Source: an uncultured Eubacteriales bacterium | GTDB taxonomy: Bacteria; Bacillota; Clostridia; Oscillospirales; Acutalibacteraceae | Direction of reading: 5' to 3' | Assembly: GCA_900321515.1 (NCBI GenBank) | Contig: ONWI01000154.1 | Span: 1 to 28,728, forward strand | Length of the DNA stretch: 28,728 nt | Shown here: positions 22,399 through 28,728 of the stretch, one piece after another | Position numbering within the stretch: position 1 is the first letter of the stretch | Layout of the letters: each line of letters opens with the position of its first letter | Notes under the pieces: generated by a model | What the model was told of the DNA's origin: nothing | What the model saw: the letters and a program-made list of their open reading frames with translations, nothing else | Databases searched by the model: none | Position numbers and translations under genes: made by a program

Positions 22399-22854
22399 TC
22401 ATCTCACTGTGGTGAACATCCAGTATATTATCCCATAGATTACAGATGCGGATATGCCGAAAACCAGCACGGGACCGGCTATTTTGAACATATTCGCCCC
22501 CACGCCGAAGACATGTCCTTCCGACTTGAATTCGATTGCGGGGGAAACTATTGCGTTGGAAAAGCCCGTGATAGGCACAAGCGTGCCGGCTCCGGCGAAT
22601 TTGGCTATTTTTGCGAAGAGTCCCAGAGCGGTCAGCACCGCGGCAAGCGCTATCAGCGCGATGGAGGCGGCGGTCTTGGACGTGTCCTCCGCAAATCCCA
22701 GACGGAGCATCGAATCCGTCACCAGCTGTCCCAGACAGCATATCGCCCCTCCCGTGACGAATGCAAACGCGCAGTCCCTCAGCAGCGGCGAAGGCGGCAC
22801 CGCCTGACGGCTCATCTTTTCATATTCCTTCGGCGAAATCTTTATGCCAGACAT
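22399..22854 (-). CDS. spoVAC: Stage V sporulation protein AC
   Basis: This 151-residue integral membrane protein is of the SpoVAC/SpoVAE family, which takes part in uptake of dipicolinic acid into the forespore and its release at germination. The pattern FVTGGAICCLGQL, FAGAGTLVPITGFSNAIVSP, EFKSEGHVFGVGANMFKIAG and VYGIIYWMF fits SpoVAC, with several membrane segments. The start is uncertain. The ATG at 22854 (MSGIKISPKEYEKM) resembles the family N-terminus, with AAAGGA 12 bases upstream; an ATG at 22875 in the same frame has no ribosome binding site. The usual partners spoVAD and spoVAE are not next to it. It indicates a spore-forming organism. Confidence 0.92.
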   Translation of the reverse strand: MSGIKISPKEYEKMSRQAVPPSPLLRDCAFAFVTGGAICCLGQLVTDSMLRLGFAEDTSKTAASIALIALAAVLTALGLFAKIAKFAGAGTLVPITGFSNAIVSPAIEFKSEGHVFGVGANMFKIAGPVLVFGISASVIYGIIYWMFTTVR

Positions 22855-23191
22855 AAGACGCTCATATCCTTTCATTCAGCGGATTCAGGTGGACTGTAAA
22901 ACCTGAAAACGAGGCAATTCCCGGCTCCCGACAGAGTAAGCCGACCGTGTGAATTCAGATAGCGCCACGTTGCGGCAGTCGTTTTTTGATTTTACAATCG
23001 CCTACAAGTTATTATCTCCCAAACGCGTTAATATATTTGTAAATATGTTATAAAATTCAAAAAAAAATTGTGCGTCGTGTGAAAATGCTGCTTTAGCGCT
23101 TTACAAATAAAAATGCTTGTTGTATAATTACTGTGTCTAACCAGTGTAAGACCGTTCAGGCTTATTTAAATCACGAAGGGAGCCAGTTACT
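22855..23191. other. Divergent intergenic region between spoVAC and phosphomutase
   Basis: This holds the near-consensus promoter at 23100-23128 for the rightward gene, an AT-rich tract (23020-23070) and a short hairpin TTCAGG/CCTGAA (about 22884-22908) close to spoVAC. I looked for a forespore sigma-G-type promoter for spoVAC and found no convincing match. No further gene is visible. Confidence 0.6.
23100..23128 (+). promoter_or_regulatory. Promoter of the phosphomutase gene
   Basis: TTTACA (23100-23105), a 17-base spacer and a perfect TATAAT (23123-23128) form a near-consensus housekeeping promoter about 60 bases before the ATG at 23192, suggesting strong constitutive expression. Confidence 0.8.
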
Positions 23192-24913
23192 ATGGCATGT
23201 ACAAATGAAGAAATGAAGCTCTATCAGACTTGGGTCAGCAAAGCCGACGCCGAGGATATTCTCTCCGAGCTTAAGGCCGTGGAGGGCAATGACGACGAGA
23301 TAAGCGACAGATTTTACCGTTACCTTGAATTCGGCACCGGCGGACTCAGAGGCGTTATCGGCGCCGGTACCAACAGAATGAATATATACACCGTCAGCAT
23401 GGCCGCACAGGCGCTTGCCGACTATCTCGCCCAAAAGGGCGGTTCTCACGCCGTAGCCATCGGCTACGATTCCCGCAACAAGTCAACCGACTTTGCCAAA
23501 TGCGCCGCTGCCACGCTCGCTTCCAACGGCGTAAAGGTACATATCTTCCCCGAACTTGAACCCACTCCCGTGCTGAGCTACGCCGTGCGCGAACTGAACT
23601 GCTCGGCAGGTATCGTCATCACCGCCAGCCATAATCCCTCGATGTACAACGGCTTCAAGTGCTACGGCGGCGACGGATGCCAGATGACCGACGGCGCGGC
23701 CGGCGAGGTCTATGCGTTCATGCAGAAGCTCGACATATTCGATGACGTCAGGCGCGGCGATTTCGACGAACTGATGGCGCAGGGCATGATCAGCTGGATT
23801 GACGGTTCGCTTGTTGAGAGCTTCCTTGACGCGGTGGAAGCATGCTCCGTCAATCCCGGACTTTGCAAGGACGCTGGACTCAAGGTGGTCTATACGCCTC
23901 TCAACGGCGCGGGCAACAAGCCTGTGCGCGCCATTCTCAAGAGAATCGGAATTGACGACGTTACCGTTGTCCCCGAGCAGGAAAACCCGGACGGCAACTT
24001 TCCCACCTGTCCCTATCCCAATCCCGAATTCCGTCAGGCATTCGAGTGTGCGCTGAAACTCGCCGAGACGGTTCAGCCCGACCTGCTGCTTGCTACCGAC
24101 CCGGACAGCGACCGCGTAGGCATTGCCGTGAGGTCGGCTGACGGCTACGAGCTGATGTCCGGCAACGAAGTCGGCGCTATGATGCTCAATTACATGCTGT
24201 CCTGCCGCAAGGAGAAGGGCAATCTTCCCAAGGATCCCGTCTGCGTCAGCACGATCGTCAGCAGTGACCTCGGTACCGCCATCGCGGAGAAATACGGTTG
24301 CGAGATGCGCAGAGTGCTCACCGGCTTCAAGTATATCGGCGAAATCATCGGATGGCTGGAAGCCGACGGGGAGAAAGAGCGCTTCATCATGGGCTACGAG
24401 GAGAGCTACGGCTACCTCTGCGGCACCTACGCACGCGACAAGGACGCGGTCGTCGCCTCCATGATGATCTGCGAAATGGCAGCCTACTACAAGAAGATGG
24501 GCATGTCGCTGCTCGACGTGATGAACGGAATCTATGAGGAATTCGGATACTACCGCAACCGTCTGCTCAACTACGGCTTTGAGGGCGAAGCCGGCATGAA
24601 GTTCATGAATTCCGTCATGGATAAGCTGCGCAGCAATCCTCCCTCCGAGATAGCCGGTGACAAGGTTCTCACCATCAGCGACTACAAGCTGTCTGTCAGG
24701 AAGAATATGACCGACGGCACAGAGAGCGAAATCAATCTCCCCAAGAGCAACGTCCTTTCCTACAAGCTGGAAAACGGCGGATCCTTTATCGTCCGTCCCT
24801 CCGGCACAGAGCCTAAGATCAAGGTCTATACCGCCGCCGTCGGCACATTTGAATCCGCCGAGGCGAAACTGGACGAATTTGAAAAGGACGCAAACGCCAT
24901 CATGGGCAAATAA
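23192..24913 (+). CDS. Phosphoglucomutase/phosphomannomutase
   Basis: This 573-residue alpha-D-phosphohexomutase interconverts hexose-6-phosphate and hexose-1-phosphate. The phosphoserine loop is TASHNPS (144-150, catalytic Ser146). The metal-binding loop is DPDSDR (303-308), the sugar-binding loop is GYEESYGY, and the phosphate-binding loop near the end is RPSGTEPKIK. The length matches the PgcA-type bacterial enzymes (about 570-580) rather than the shorter GlmM or ManB types. AAGGGAG precedes the ATG. The product glucose-1-phosphate is the substrate of RmlA encoded upstream. Specificity for glucose versus mannose cannot be fixed from sequence alone. A terminator follows. Confidence 0.95.
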   Translation: MACTNEEMKLYQTWVSKADAEDILSELKAVEGNDDEISDRFYRYLEFGTGGLRGVIGAGTNRMNIYTVSMAAQALADYLAQKGGSHAVAIGYDSRNKSTDFAKCAAATLASNGVKVHIFPELEPTPVLSYAVRELNCSAGIVITASHNPSMYNGFKCYGGDGCQMTDGAAGEVYAFMQKLDIFDDVRRGDFDELMAQGMISWIDGSLVESFLDAVEACSVNPGLCKDAGLKVVYTPLNGAGNKPVRAILKRIGIDDVTVVPEQENPDGNFPTCPYPNPEFRQAFECALKLAETVQPDLLLATDPDSDRVGIAVRSADGYELMSGNEVGAMMLNYMLSCRKEKGNLPKDPVCVSTIVSSDLGTAIAEKYGCEMRRVLTGFKYIGEIIGWLEADGEKERFIMGYEESYGYLCGTYARDKDAVVASMMICEMAAYYKKMGMSLLDVMNGIYEEFGYYRNRLLNYGFEGEAGMKFMNSVMDKLRSNPPSEIAGDKVLTISDYKLSVRKNMTDGTESEINLPKSNVLSYKLENGGSFIVRPSGTEPKIKVYTAAVGTFESAEAKLDEFEKDANAIMGK

Positions 24914-24972
24914 GCATTTTCTGTTCAGTCTCTCTGCGCGTGCGGATTGAGCTGTCGGATTAAACATCCACT

Positions 24973-25015
24973 TGCACATGCAGGATATATCATTTATCCC
25001 GCATGTGCATTTTTC
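24973..25015 (+). terminator. Intrinsic terminator after the phosphomutase gene
   Basis: A 9-bp outer stem TGCACATGC/GCATGTGCA (24973-24981 with 25001-25009) is extended inward by GGATA/TATCC (24983-24987 with 24995-24999). It is followed by a T-rich tract (25010-25014, then more T). It lies about 60 bases after the stop codon. Confidence 0.85.
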
Positions 25016-25095
25016 TTTGTATATTTTGATAGACCAATAAGAATTGTAAAAATTTTTCAATTATTATTATACGGGTTTATTTTTTTACATCTATA

Positions 25096-25104
25096 TGCTA
25101 TAAT
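25096..25104 (+). promoter_or_regulatory. Extended -10 promoter of manA
   Basis: TGC followed by a perfect TATAAT (25099-25104) forms an extended -10 element; no clear -35 was found in the T-rich stretch upstream. A near-palindromic AATTG...CAATT element (25043-25062) just upstream could be an operator. The leader to the ATG at 25171 is about 60 bases. Confidence 0.55.
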
Positions 25105-25128
25105 GAAAGATAAACAATAATGGGAAAG

Positions 25129-25151
25129 CGCCGACGAGGCGTTTTTCGGCG
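25129..25151 (+). promoter_or_regulatory. Possible attenuator in the manA leader
   Basis: CGCC-GACGA-GGCG (25129-25141) followed by TTTTT (25142-25146) looks like a small intrinsic terminator between promoter and gene. The same left arm can instead pair as CGCCG/CGGCG (25129-25133 with 25147-25151), which would break the first hairpin and lie beside the AAGGTGA ribosome binding site. The stems are short, so regulation is speculative. Confidence 0.3.
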
Positions 25152-25170
25152 GGCAAGGTGAATAATACAT

Positions 25171-26124
25171 ATGAAAAACAGCACTGTCATCAAACTCAGT
25201 CCATACTTCAAGGAACTTATCTGGGGCGGAACCAAGCTCCGTTCATACTTCGGATATGACACCCCTGAGCAGAATACAGCCGAGGCTCTGGTGCTCTCCT
25301 GCCGGGAGAACGCCGAGTGCGTGGACTCAAACGGCACGCCGCTTTCGGAAATCTACGCCTCCCGCCCCGAATTTTTCGGCTCCAACTGCGCCAAATACGA
25401 CAGGTTTCCTCTGCTCATCAAGCTGATAGATACCATGGACGACATATCGGTGCAGGTGCATCCCGACGACGAATACGCAGCGAGCGTATCGGATGACTGG
25501 GGCAAGGCGCAGCTCTGGTACGTCATCGACTGCGAACCCGGCGCTTACCTCATCTGCGGCTTCAACGACGAGATCAACATAGAGGATTTCCGCAGGAGAA
25601 TAGAGGACGATACCCTGATCTCCGCCGTCAACACATATGAAGTGCGCAAGGGCAACACATTCTATATAGAGCCCGGCACACTGCACGCCATAGGCAAGGA
25701 TATTCTGATCGCCGAAATAGGCCAGAATTCCGAGCTTTCATACCGCGTCTACGACTACTGCCGTGTGGATGAGAACGGCGAAAGCCGCCCGCTCAATATC
25801 CAGCAGGCGCTCGACGTGACCATCACCGCGCCGCCCACCGTGCCGGCAGGCGTGATGGTTCCCAGAGCCGAAATCGACGGTCACTACGAAACGCTGCTCG
25901 GCAGGAGCGAATATTTCGCTTCGTCCCTCTGGGAGGTCGAAGGCAGCGCGAGTATAAGCGCGCCGGACGAATCCTTTGTTTCGGTGCTGATGATCGAGGG
26001 CACGATGAGGATTGAGGGTCTGGACGTCACCGCCCGCAAGGGGGATTCGGTACTCATAGCCGCCGGGAGCAAGGACGTATCGCTCACCGGCACAGGCAGA
26101 TTCATCGCCACGGTGGTGGAATAA
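25171..26124 (+). CDS. manA: Mannose-6-phosphate isomerase, class I
   Basis: This 317-residue cupin-fold enzyme interconverts fructose-6-phosphate and mannose-6-phosphate, linking glycolysis to GDP-mannose and glycan synthesis. Class I motifs are LIWGGTKL, SVQVHPDDEYA (Gln95, His97), EPGTLHAIG (His172) and the catalytic-region arginine in SYRVYDY (Arg192). The length equals the short Firmicutes form (about 315). One oddity is that the conserved GKTExWY motif reads GKAQLWY, so the acidic metal ligand is Gln114. AAGGTGA precedes the ATG. It has its own extended -10 promoter and is followed after 39 bases by the leucine-rich repeat gene, probably in the same transcript. Confidence 0.93.
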   Translation: MKNSTVIKLSPYFKELIWGGTKLRSYFGYDTPEQNTAEALVLSCRENAECVDSNGTPLSEIYASRPEFFGSNCAKYDRFPLLIKLIDTMDDISVQVHPDDEYAASVSDDWGKAQLWYVIDCEPGAYLICGFNDEINIEDFRRRIEDDTLISAVNTYEVRKGNTFYIEPGTLHAIGKDILIAEIGQNSELSYRVYDYCRVDENGESRPLNIQQALDVTITAPPTVPAGVMVPRAEIDGHYETLLGRSEYFASSLWEVEGSASISAPDESFVSVLMIEGTMRIEGLDVTARKGDSVLIAAGSKDVSLTGTGRFIATVVE

Positions 26125-26163
26125 ATGCCGCTTCACGTTCATTCACAGTAAAGGAAGAATAAA

Positions 26164-27210
26164 ATGGCAAAAGGCTCAATGATTAAAAGACTCGCGGCGC
26201 TCGCAATGACTTTAGCGCTGTTCATCTGCGCGGCTGCGACGGCACATGCCGCGCAGTCGGAGTACGGCGATATAGACCGGCTGTATTCGCGCGACGGCAA
26301 CGAGAGCATATATATATCCGAAAGCAAATATCTTTACAATTTCAAGGGCGATTATCCCGGAGTGACTGTCTGCGGATATGCGGGCGATTCCAAGGACCTG
26401 AAAATTCCCCTTATAATAAACGGCAGGGAAGTTACCGCCATAGACAATGATTCCTTTGTCGGCGACGAGCGCATAGAGTCTGTGACCTTTACGGGCAACA
26501 TCAAAACCATAGGTAAAAACTGCTTCAACGGCTGCACCAACCTGCGGACAGTCAATCTGTCTTCGGGCGTCAGCGAATTCAATCAGGTATTCTGTGACTG
26601 TACCGCGCTGGAAAGCATGGTTTTTCCTCAGGGCGTGCACTCCATTCAGGACAGCTTCAAGAACTGCACGTCTCTGAGCTACATCAAATTTGCCCGCAGC
26701 GTCACGAGCATAGGCGAATACAGCTTCACCGGCTGCCATTCGCTCAGAAAGATAGACTGGCTCGGCGGAATTGTCAGGCTCGGCAATGCCTTCGACGGCT
26801 GCACCTCGCTGCAATCGGTGACCATCCCGGAGGGAGTGGTTCTGATCGACGGGGCGTTCGACGGCTGCACGGCTCTCAATGAGGTTACATTCCCTCAGAC
26901 ACTGCTGTATATCACGGGCGGCTTCACCAACTGTTCCTCGCTGACCAAAATAGAGCTGCCAGAAAAGCTGCTCTTTGTCAACGAAGCCTTCAACAACTGC
27001 GAAAGCCTTTCAAGGCTTAAATACAGCGAAGCCACAGCCATAAGCGATACCGCGTTTCTCCGATGTCCAAAACTGACCATCGAAAAGGATAACCGCTTCA
27101 TTCTCACACTGCTTGGGTGGTTGGGAATAATAGCGGTAATGATTCTTGCCGGTTATGTCACATTCCGTGTGCTGACCCGTATGGCTGACAATCTCTCGCG
27201 TCAGCCGTAA
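26164..27210 (+). CDS. BspA-like leucine-rich repeat membrane protein
   Basis: This 348-residue exported protein has a signal peptide (MAKGSMIKRLAALAMTLALF, then ICAAATAHA, cleaved near residue 30). From about 90 to 300 it carries roughly nine repeats of about 23 residues of the form F-x-x-C-x-x-L-x-x-(V/I)-x-(F/I/L)-P, such as FDGCTSLQSVTIPEG and FTNCSSLTKIELPEK, the BspA-type LRR_5 pattern. A C-terminal membrane segment (LLGWLGIIAVMILAGYV) and a basic tail (RVLTRM) anchor it; there is no LPXTG motif. AAAGGA lies 8 bases before the ATG. BspA-like proteins are often adhesins, but here the role is unknown. It is followed by a strong terminator. Confidence 0.88.
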   Translation: MAKGSMIKRLAALAMTLALFICAAATAHAAQSEYGDIDRLYSRDGNESIYISESKYLYNFKGDYPGVTVCGYAGDSKDLKIPLIINGREVTAIDNDSFVGDERIESVTFTGNIKTIGKNCFNGCTNLRTVNLSSGVSEFNQVFCDCTALESMVFPQGVHSIQDSFKNCTSLSYIKFARSVTSIGEYSFTGCHSLRKIDWLGGIVRLGNAFDGCTSLQSVTIPEGVVLIDGAFDGCTALNEVTFPQTLLYITGGFTNCSSLTKIELPEKLLFVNEAFNNCESLSRLKYSEATAISDTAFLRCPKLTIEKDNRFILTLLGWLGIIAVMILAGYVTFRVLTRMADNLSRQP

Positions 27211-27230
27211 TCATCGATATTTCGTAGACA

Positions 27231-27292
27231 AAAAGCTCTCTCCGACAGCTTCCTGCCACAGACAGGAGCACAAAGCGGAGAGAGCTTTTTTC
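27231..27292. terminator. Bidirectional intrinsic terminator
   Basis: A 14-bp stem AAAAGCTCTCTCCG/CGGAGAGAGCTTTT (27231-27244 with 27276-27289) encloses a smaller TCCTG/CAGGA hairpin (27251-27255 with 27263-27267) and ends in a T run. It serves the leucine-rich repeat gene and, on the minus strand, the TROVE gene whose stop is at 27299. Confidence 0.9.
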
Positions 27293-27298
27293 ATTGGC

Positions 27299-28728
27299 TT
27301 ATATCTCATATTTCTCAATGGTTCTGACGAGGGAGCCGATTCCCTTTTCGGCTAAATTGATAAAGGAGAGCACGCTGTCGCTCCAGCCGGCAATGAGGTT
27401 GAATCTTTCGCCACAGAACTGCTGTGTGCCGTATCCCTGCATATCGACGCCGTGTACCCAGAATTTCCTGTTGTACTTTGCGCGGTACTGATCGACCATG
27501 CCCTGCACGGTTTTGTACAAACCGCCATAGGAATCATTGCATTCGTTGTCGCTGAAGTAAATAACGCGGTCAAAGGGCTTAATATCCCGGCTGCCGTCTT
27601 CGTTGAGGGCAAAGACCATGGGCAGATCCATCTCTGTGCAGCCGCCATGGAAACGGTTGTTTTTACAGATTTCCAGAATAGAGTCAAATCTGCCATAATG
27701 CTTTATGACATATCCTTTTCTGTCTTCAAAAGACCAGGAATTTGCCGAGTCGAAATAGCAGACAGTTGCGTCCTCGCAGATATGGCTCGCCATAGCGCCG
27801 AGGAGCGATGCGATGTCGCAGCAGCGAACTTCGCTTTTTTGGGAAATGCGGGAGTTCATGGAGGCGGAAACGTCAATGGCAATAAGCGTTCTGCCGAAAA
27901 TGCGCTCAATGGTTTCCACGGACACTTCCAGCGCCTTTTCAAGCGCGCGGTGAATGTCGCCGGTCATCATATTCTGATCGGAAAGGGTGAGATACGCGCT
28001 GTAGAAGCGGAAAGGAAGCTGTCTGCTCTTCCTGACGCGTTCGGGGTCGGCGATGATTTCCAGCACGGGGGCGATGTCGGCTCCGCTGTTTATGATGTTG
28101 CGCAGGTTGCGGAGCAACGCCATATATCCCACCTTGCCGGAGGAAATGAGGGCATTCCATGTCTCTTTGTTATTGCCCTTTTGAGAAAGCTCTGTCTCCC
28201 ATGTGTAGGGCGTTTCGAGGGTATCGTCCAGCACCTTTCTGAAAAGTGCTTCGGTCTTCGCGTCCCTGGGAACGGGGTGGGTAATTCTCAGCACGTCGCG
28301 GAGCTTTACCGCGCCGCCGCGGTTGTATTTGGCGAGCTGGTACTCGTCGAAATTCTGCATCACGCAGGCGAGCTCACGCTTCAGGGCATTCGGGAAGGGC
28401 TTGCCGTACATCCGCTTGTAGCAGGCGAGAATTTCGGTCATGTCGTCGGGACGTATGACGATATTCCTCACCGTCCGGCGGGTGTATTCGTGTGCTTCGC
28501 GTGCGATGACGCAACAGAGCACATGGCTGACCGAGCGGAGATTATTATCGTTGCGGGCGTAGCACGCCAGCCGGCAGAGAAACGCAGGGTCGTAATGAGC
28601 GCATTCGGTTGCCAGCAAAACAATGTCGCCATCGGTGGAGCCGTAGAATTTCGGCTCTCCGAACATTGTGGTAAGAACGGCGGAGACAAGCCTCTCCTTC
28701 CGCTCCATTGAATACGCGGGGAAACCGT
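27299..28728 (-). CDS. Ro60/TROVE-domain RNA-binding protein, 5' end beyond window
   Basis: This encodes the bacterial form of the Ro60 ring protein that binds Y RNAs and misfolded or structured RNA. The visible part has the alpha-helical HEAT-like TROVE region (LACYARNDNNLRSVSHVL, LRDVLRITHP, LPFRFYSAY). This is followed by a von Willebrand A-type domain with the metal-site motif IAIDVSASMNS, about 278 residues after the Met at 28708, and later YFSDNE. The Met at 28708 lacks a ribosome binding site, and the frame stays open to the right edge (GFPAYSMERKERL), resembling the conserved GGYAY start region of the family. The true start therefore lies outside, with perhaps a few dozen residues missing. 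No Y-like RNA was seen in the short 3' flank. Confidence 0.88.
   Translation of the reverse strand, partial: GFPAYSMERKERLVSAVLTTMFGEPKFYGSTDGDIVLLATECAHYDPAFLCRLACYARNDNNLRSVSHVLCCVIAREAHEYTRRTVRNIVIRPDDMTEILACYKRMYGKPFPNALKRELACVMQNFDEYQLAKYNRGGAVKLRDVLRITHPVPRDAKTEALFRKVLDDTLETPYTWETELSQKGNNKETWNALISSGKVGYMALLRNLRNIINSGADIAPVLEIIADPERVRKSRQLPFRFYSAYLTLSDQNMMTGDIHRALEKALEVSVETIERIFGRTLIAIDVSASMNSRISQKSEVRCCDIASLLGAMASHICEDATVCYFDSANSWSFEDRKGYVIKHYGRFDSILEICKNNRFHGGCTEMDLPMVFALNEDGSRDIKPFDRVIYFSDNECNDSYGGLYKTVQGMVDQYRAKYNRKFWVHGVDMQGYGTQQFCGERFNLIAGWSDSVLSFINLAEKGIGSLVRTIEKYEI

Noticed and set aside
23483..25060. A 525-codon open frame on the minus strand.
   Set aside because: It is antisense to the well-supported phosphomutase gene, runs across its terminator and shows no family motif; it is a codon-bias shadow.
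27452..28711. A 419-codon open frame on the plus strand.
   Set aside because: It is antisense to the TROVE-domain gene and shows no recognisable domain.
28708..28728. ATG at 28708 as the true start of the TROVE-domain gene.
   Set aside because: There is no ribosome binding site, the frame remains open to the edge, and the residues before it resemble the conserved family N-terminus.

Overview
The window looks like a chromosomal stretch from a spore-forming, Gram-positive gut-type Clostridia (Oscillospiraceae/Ruminococcaceae-like). The reasons are an LPXTG protein with its own class C sortase, a spoVAC gene, strong AGGAGG-type ribosome binding sites, a Nif11-like small protein, a BspA-like leucine-rich repeat protein, and moderately GC-rich genes separated by AT-rich intergenic DNA. 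No tRNA, rRNA, insertion sequence or CRISPR array was seen.

Region 1 (1-10194, minus strand) is a cell-surface module transcribed leftward. A 2,871-residue GLUG-repeat protein with a Cna-B domain and an LPQTG sorting signal is followed by a class C sortase, then by a pilin-like protein that runs off the left edge. A 585-base AT-rich divergent intergenic region (10195-10779) separates it from the next block and holds candidate promoters for both directions.

Region 2 (10780-21285, plus strand) is a ten-gene surface-glycan operon with a good promoter at 10672-10700 and a strong bidirectional terminator at 21318-21360. The order is: GT2 glycosyltransferase, Wzx-type flippase, GT2 fused to a Rossmann-like domain, UlaG-like metallo-hydrolase, ATP-grasp ligase, SDR oxidoreductase, LicD-type transferase, DegT/DnrJ-type aminotransferase, RmlA and RmlB. 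Genes overlap by 4 bases or lie 4-34 bases apart. RmlA, RmlB and the aminotransferase could make a dTDP-amino-dideoxyhexose. RmlC, RmlD, an initiating sugar-phosphate transferase and a polymerase are not in the window. The metallo-hydrolase/ATP-grasp/SDR/LicD group looks like a decoration cassette of unknown chemistry and is the best candidate here for an undescribed pathway.

Region 3 (21424-24913) holds a lone Nif11-like leader-type small protein (minus), rlmH (plus) converging with no gap on spoVAC (minus), and a phosphoglucomutase/phosphomannomutase (plus) with a near-consensus promoter and a terminator.

Region 4 (25171-28728) holds a class I mannose-6-phosphate isomerase that lacks one conserved metal ligand, a BspA-like leucine-rich repeat membrane protein, a bidirectional terminator, and a Ro60/TROVE-domain protein (minus) whose N-terminus lies beyond the right edge. 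The two sugar-phosphate enzymes can supply hexose-1-phosphate and mannose-6-phosphate precursors to glycan synthesis; for example, glucose-1-phosphate is the RmlA substrate.
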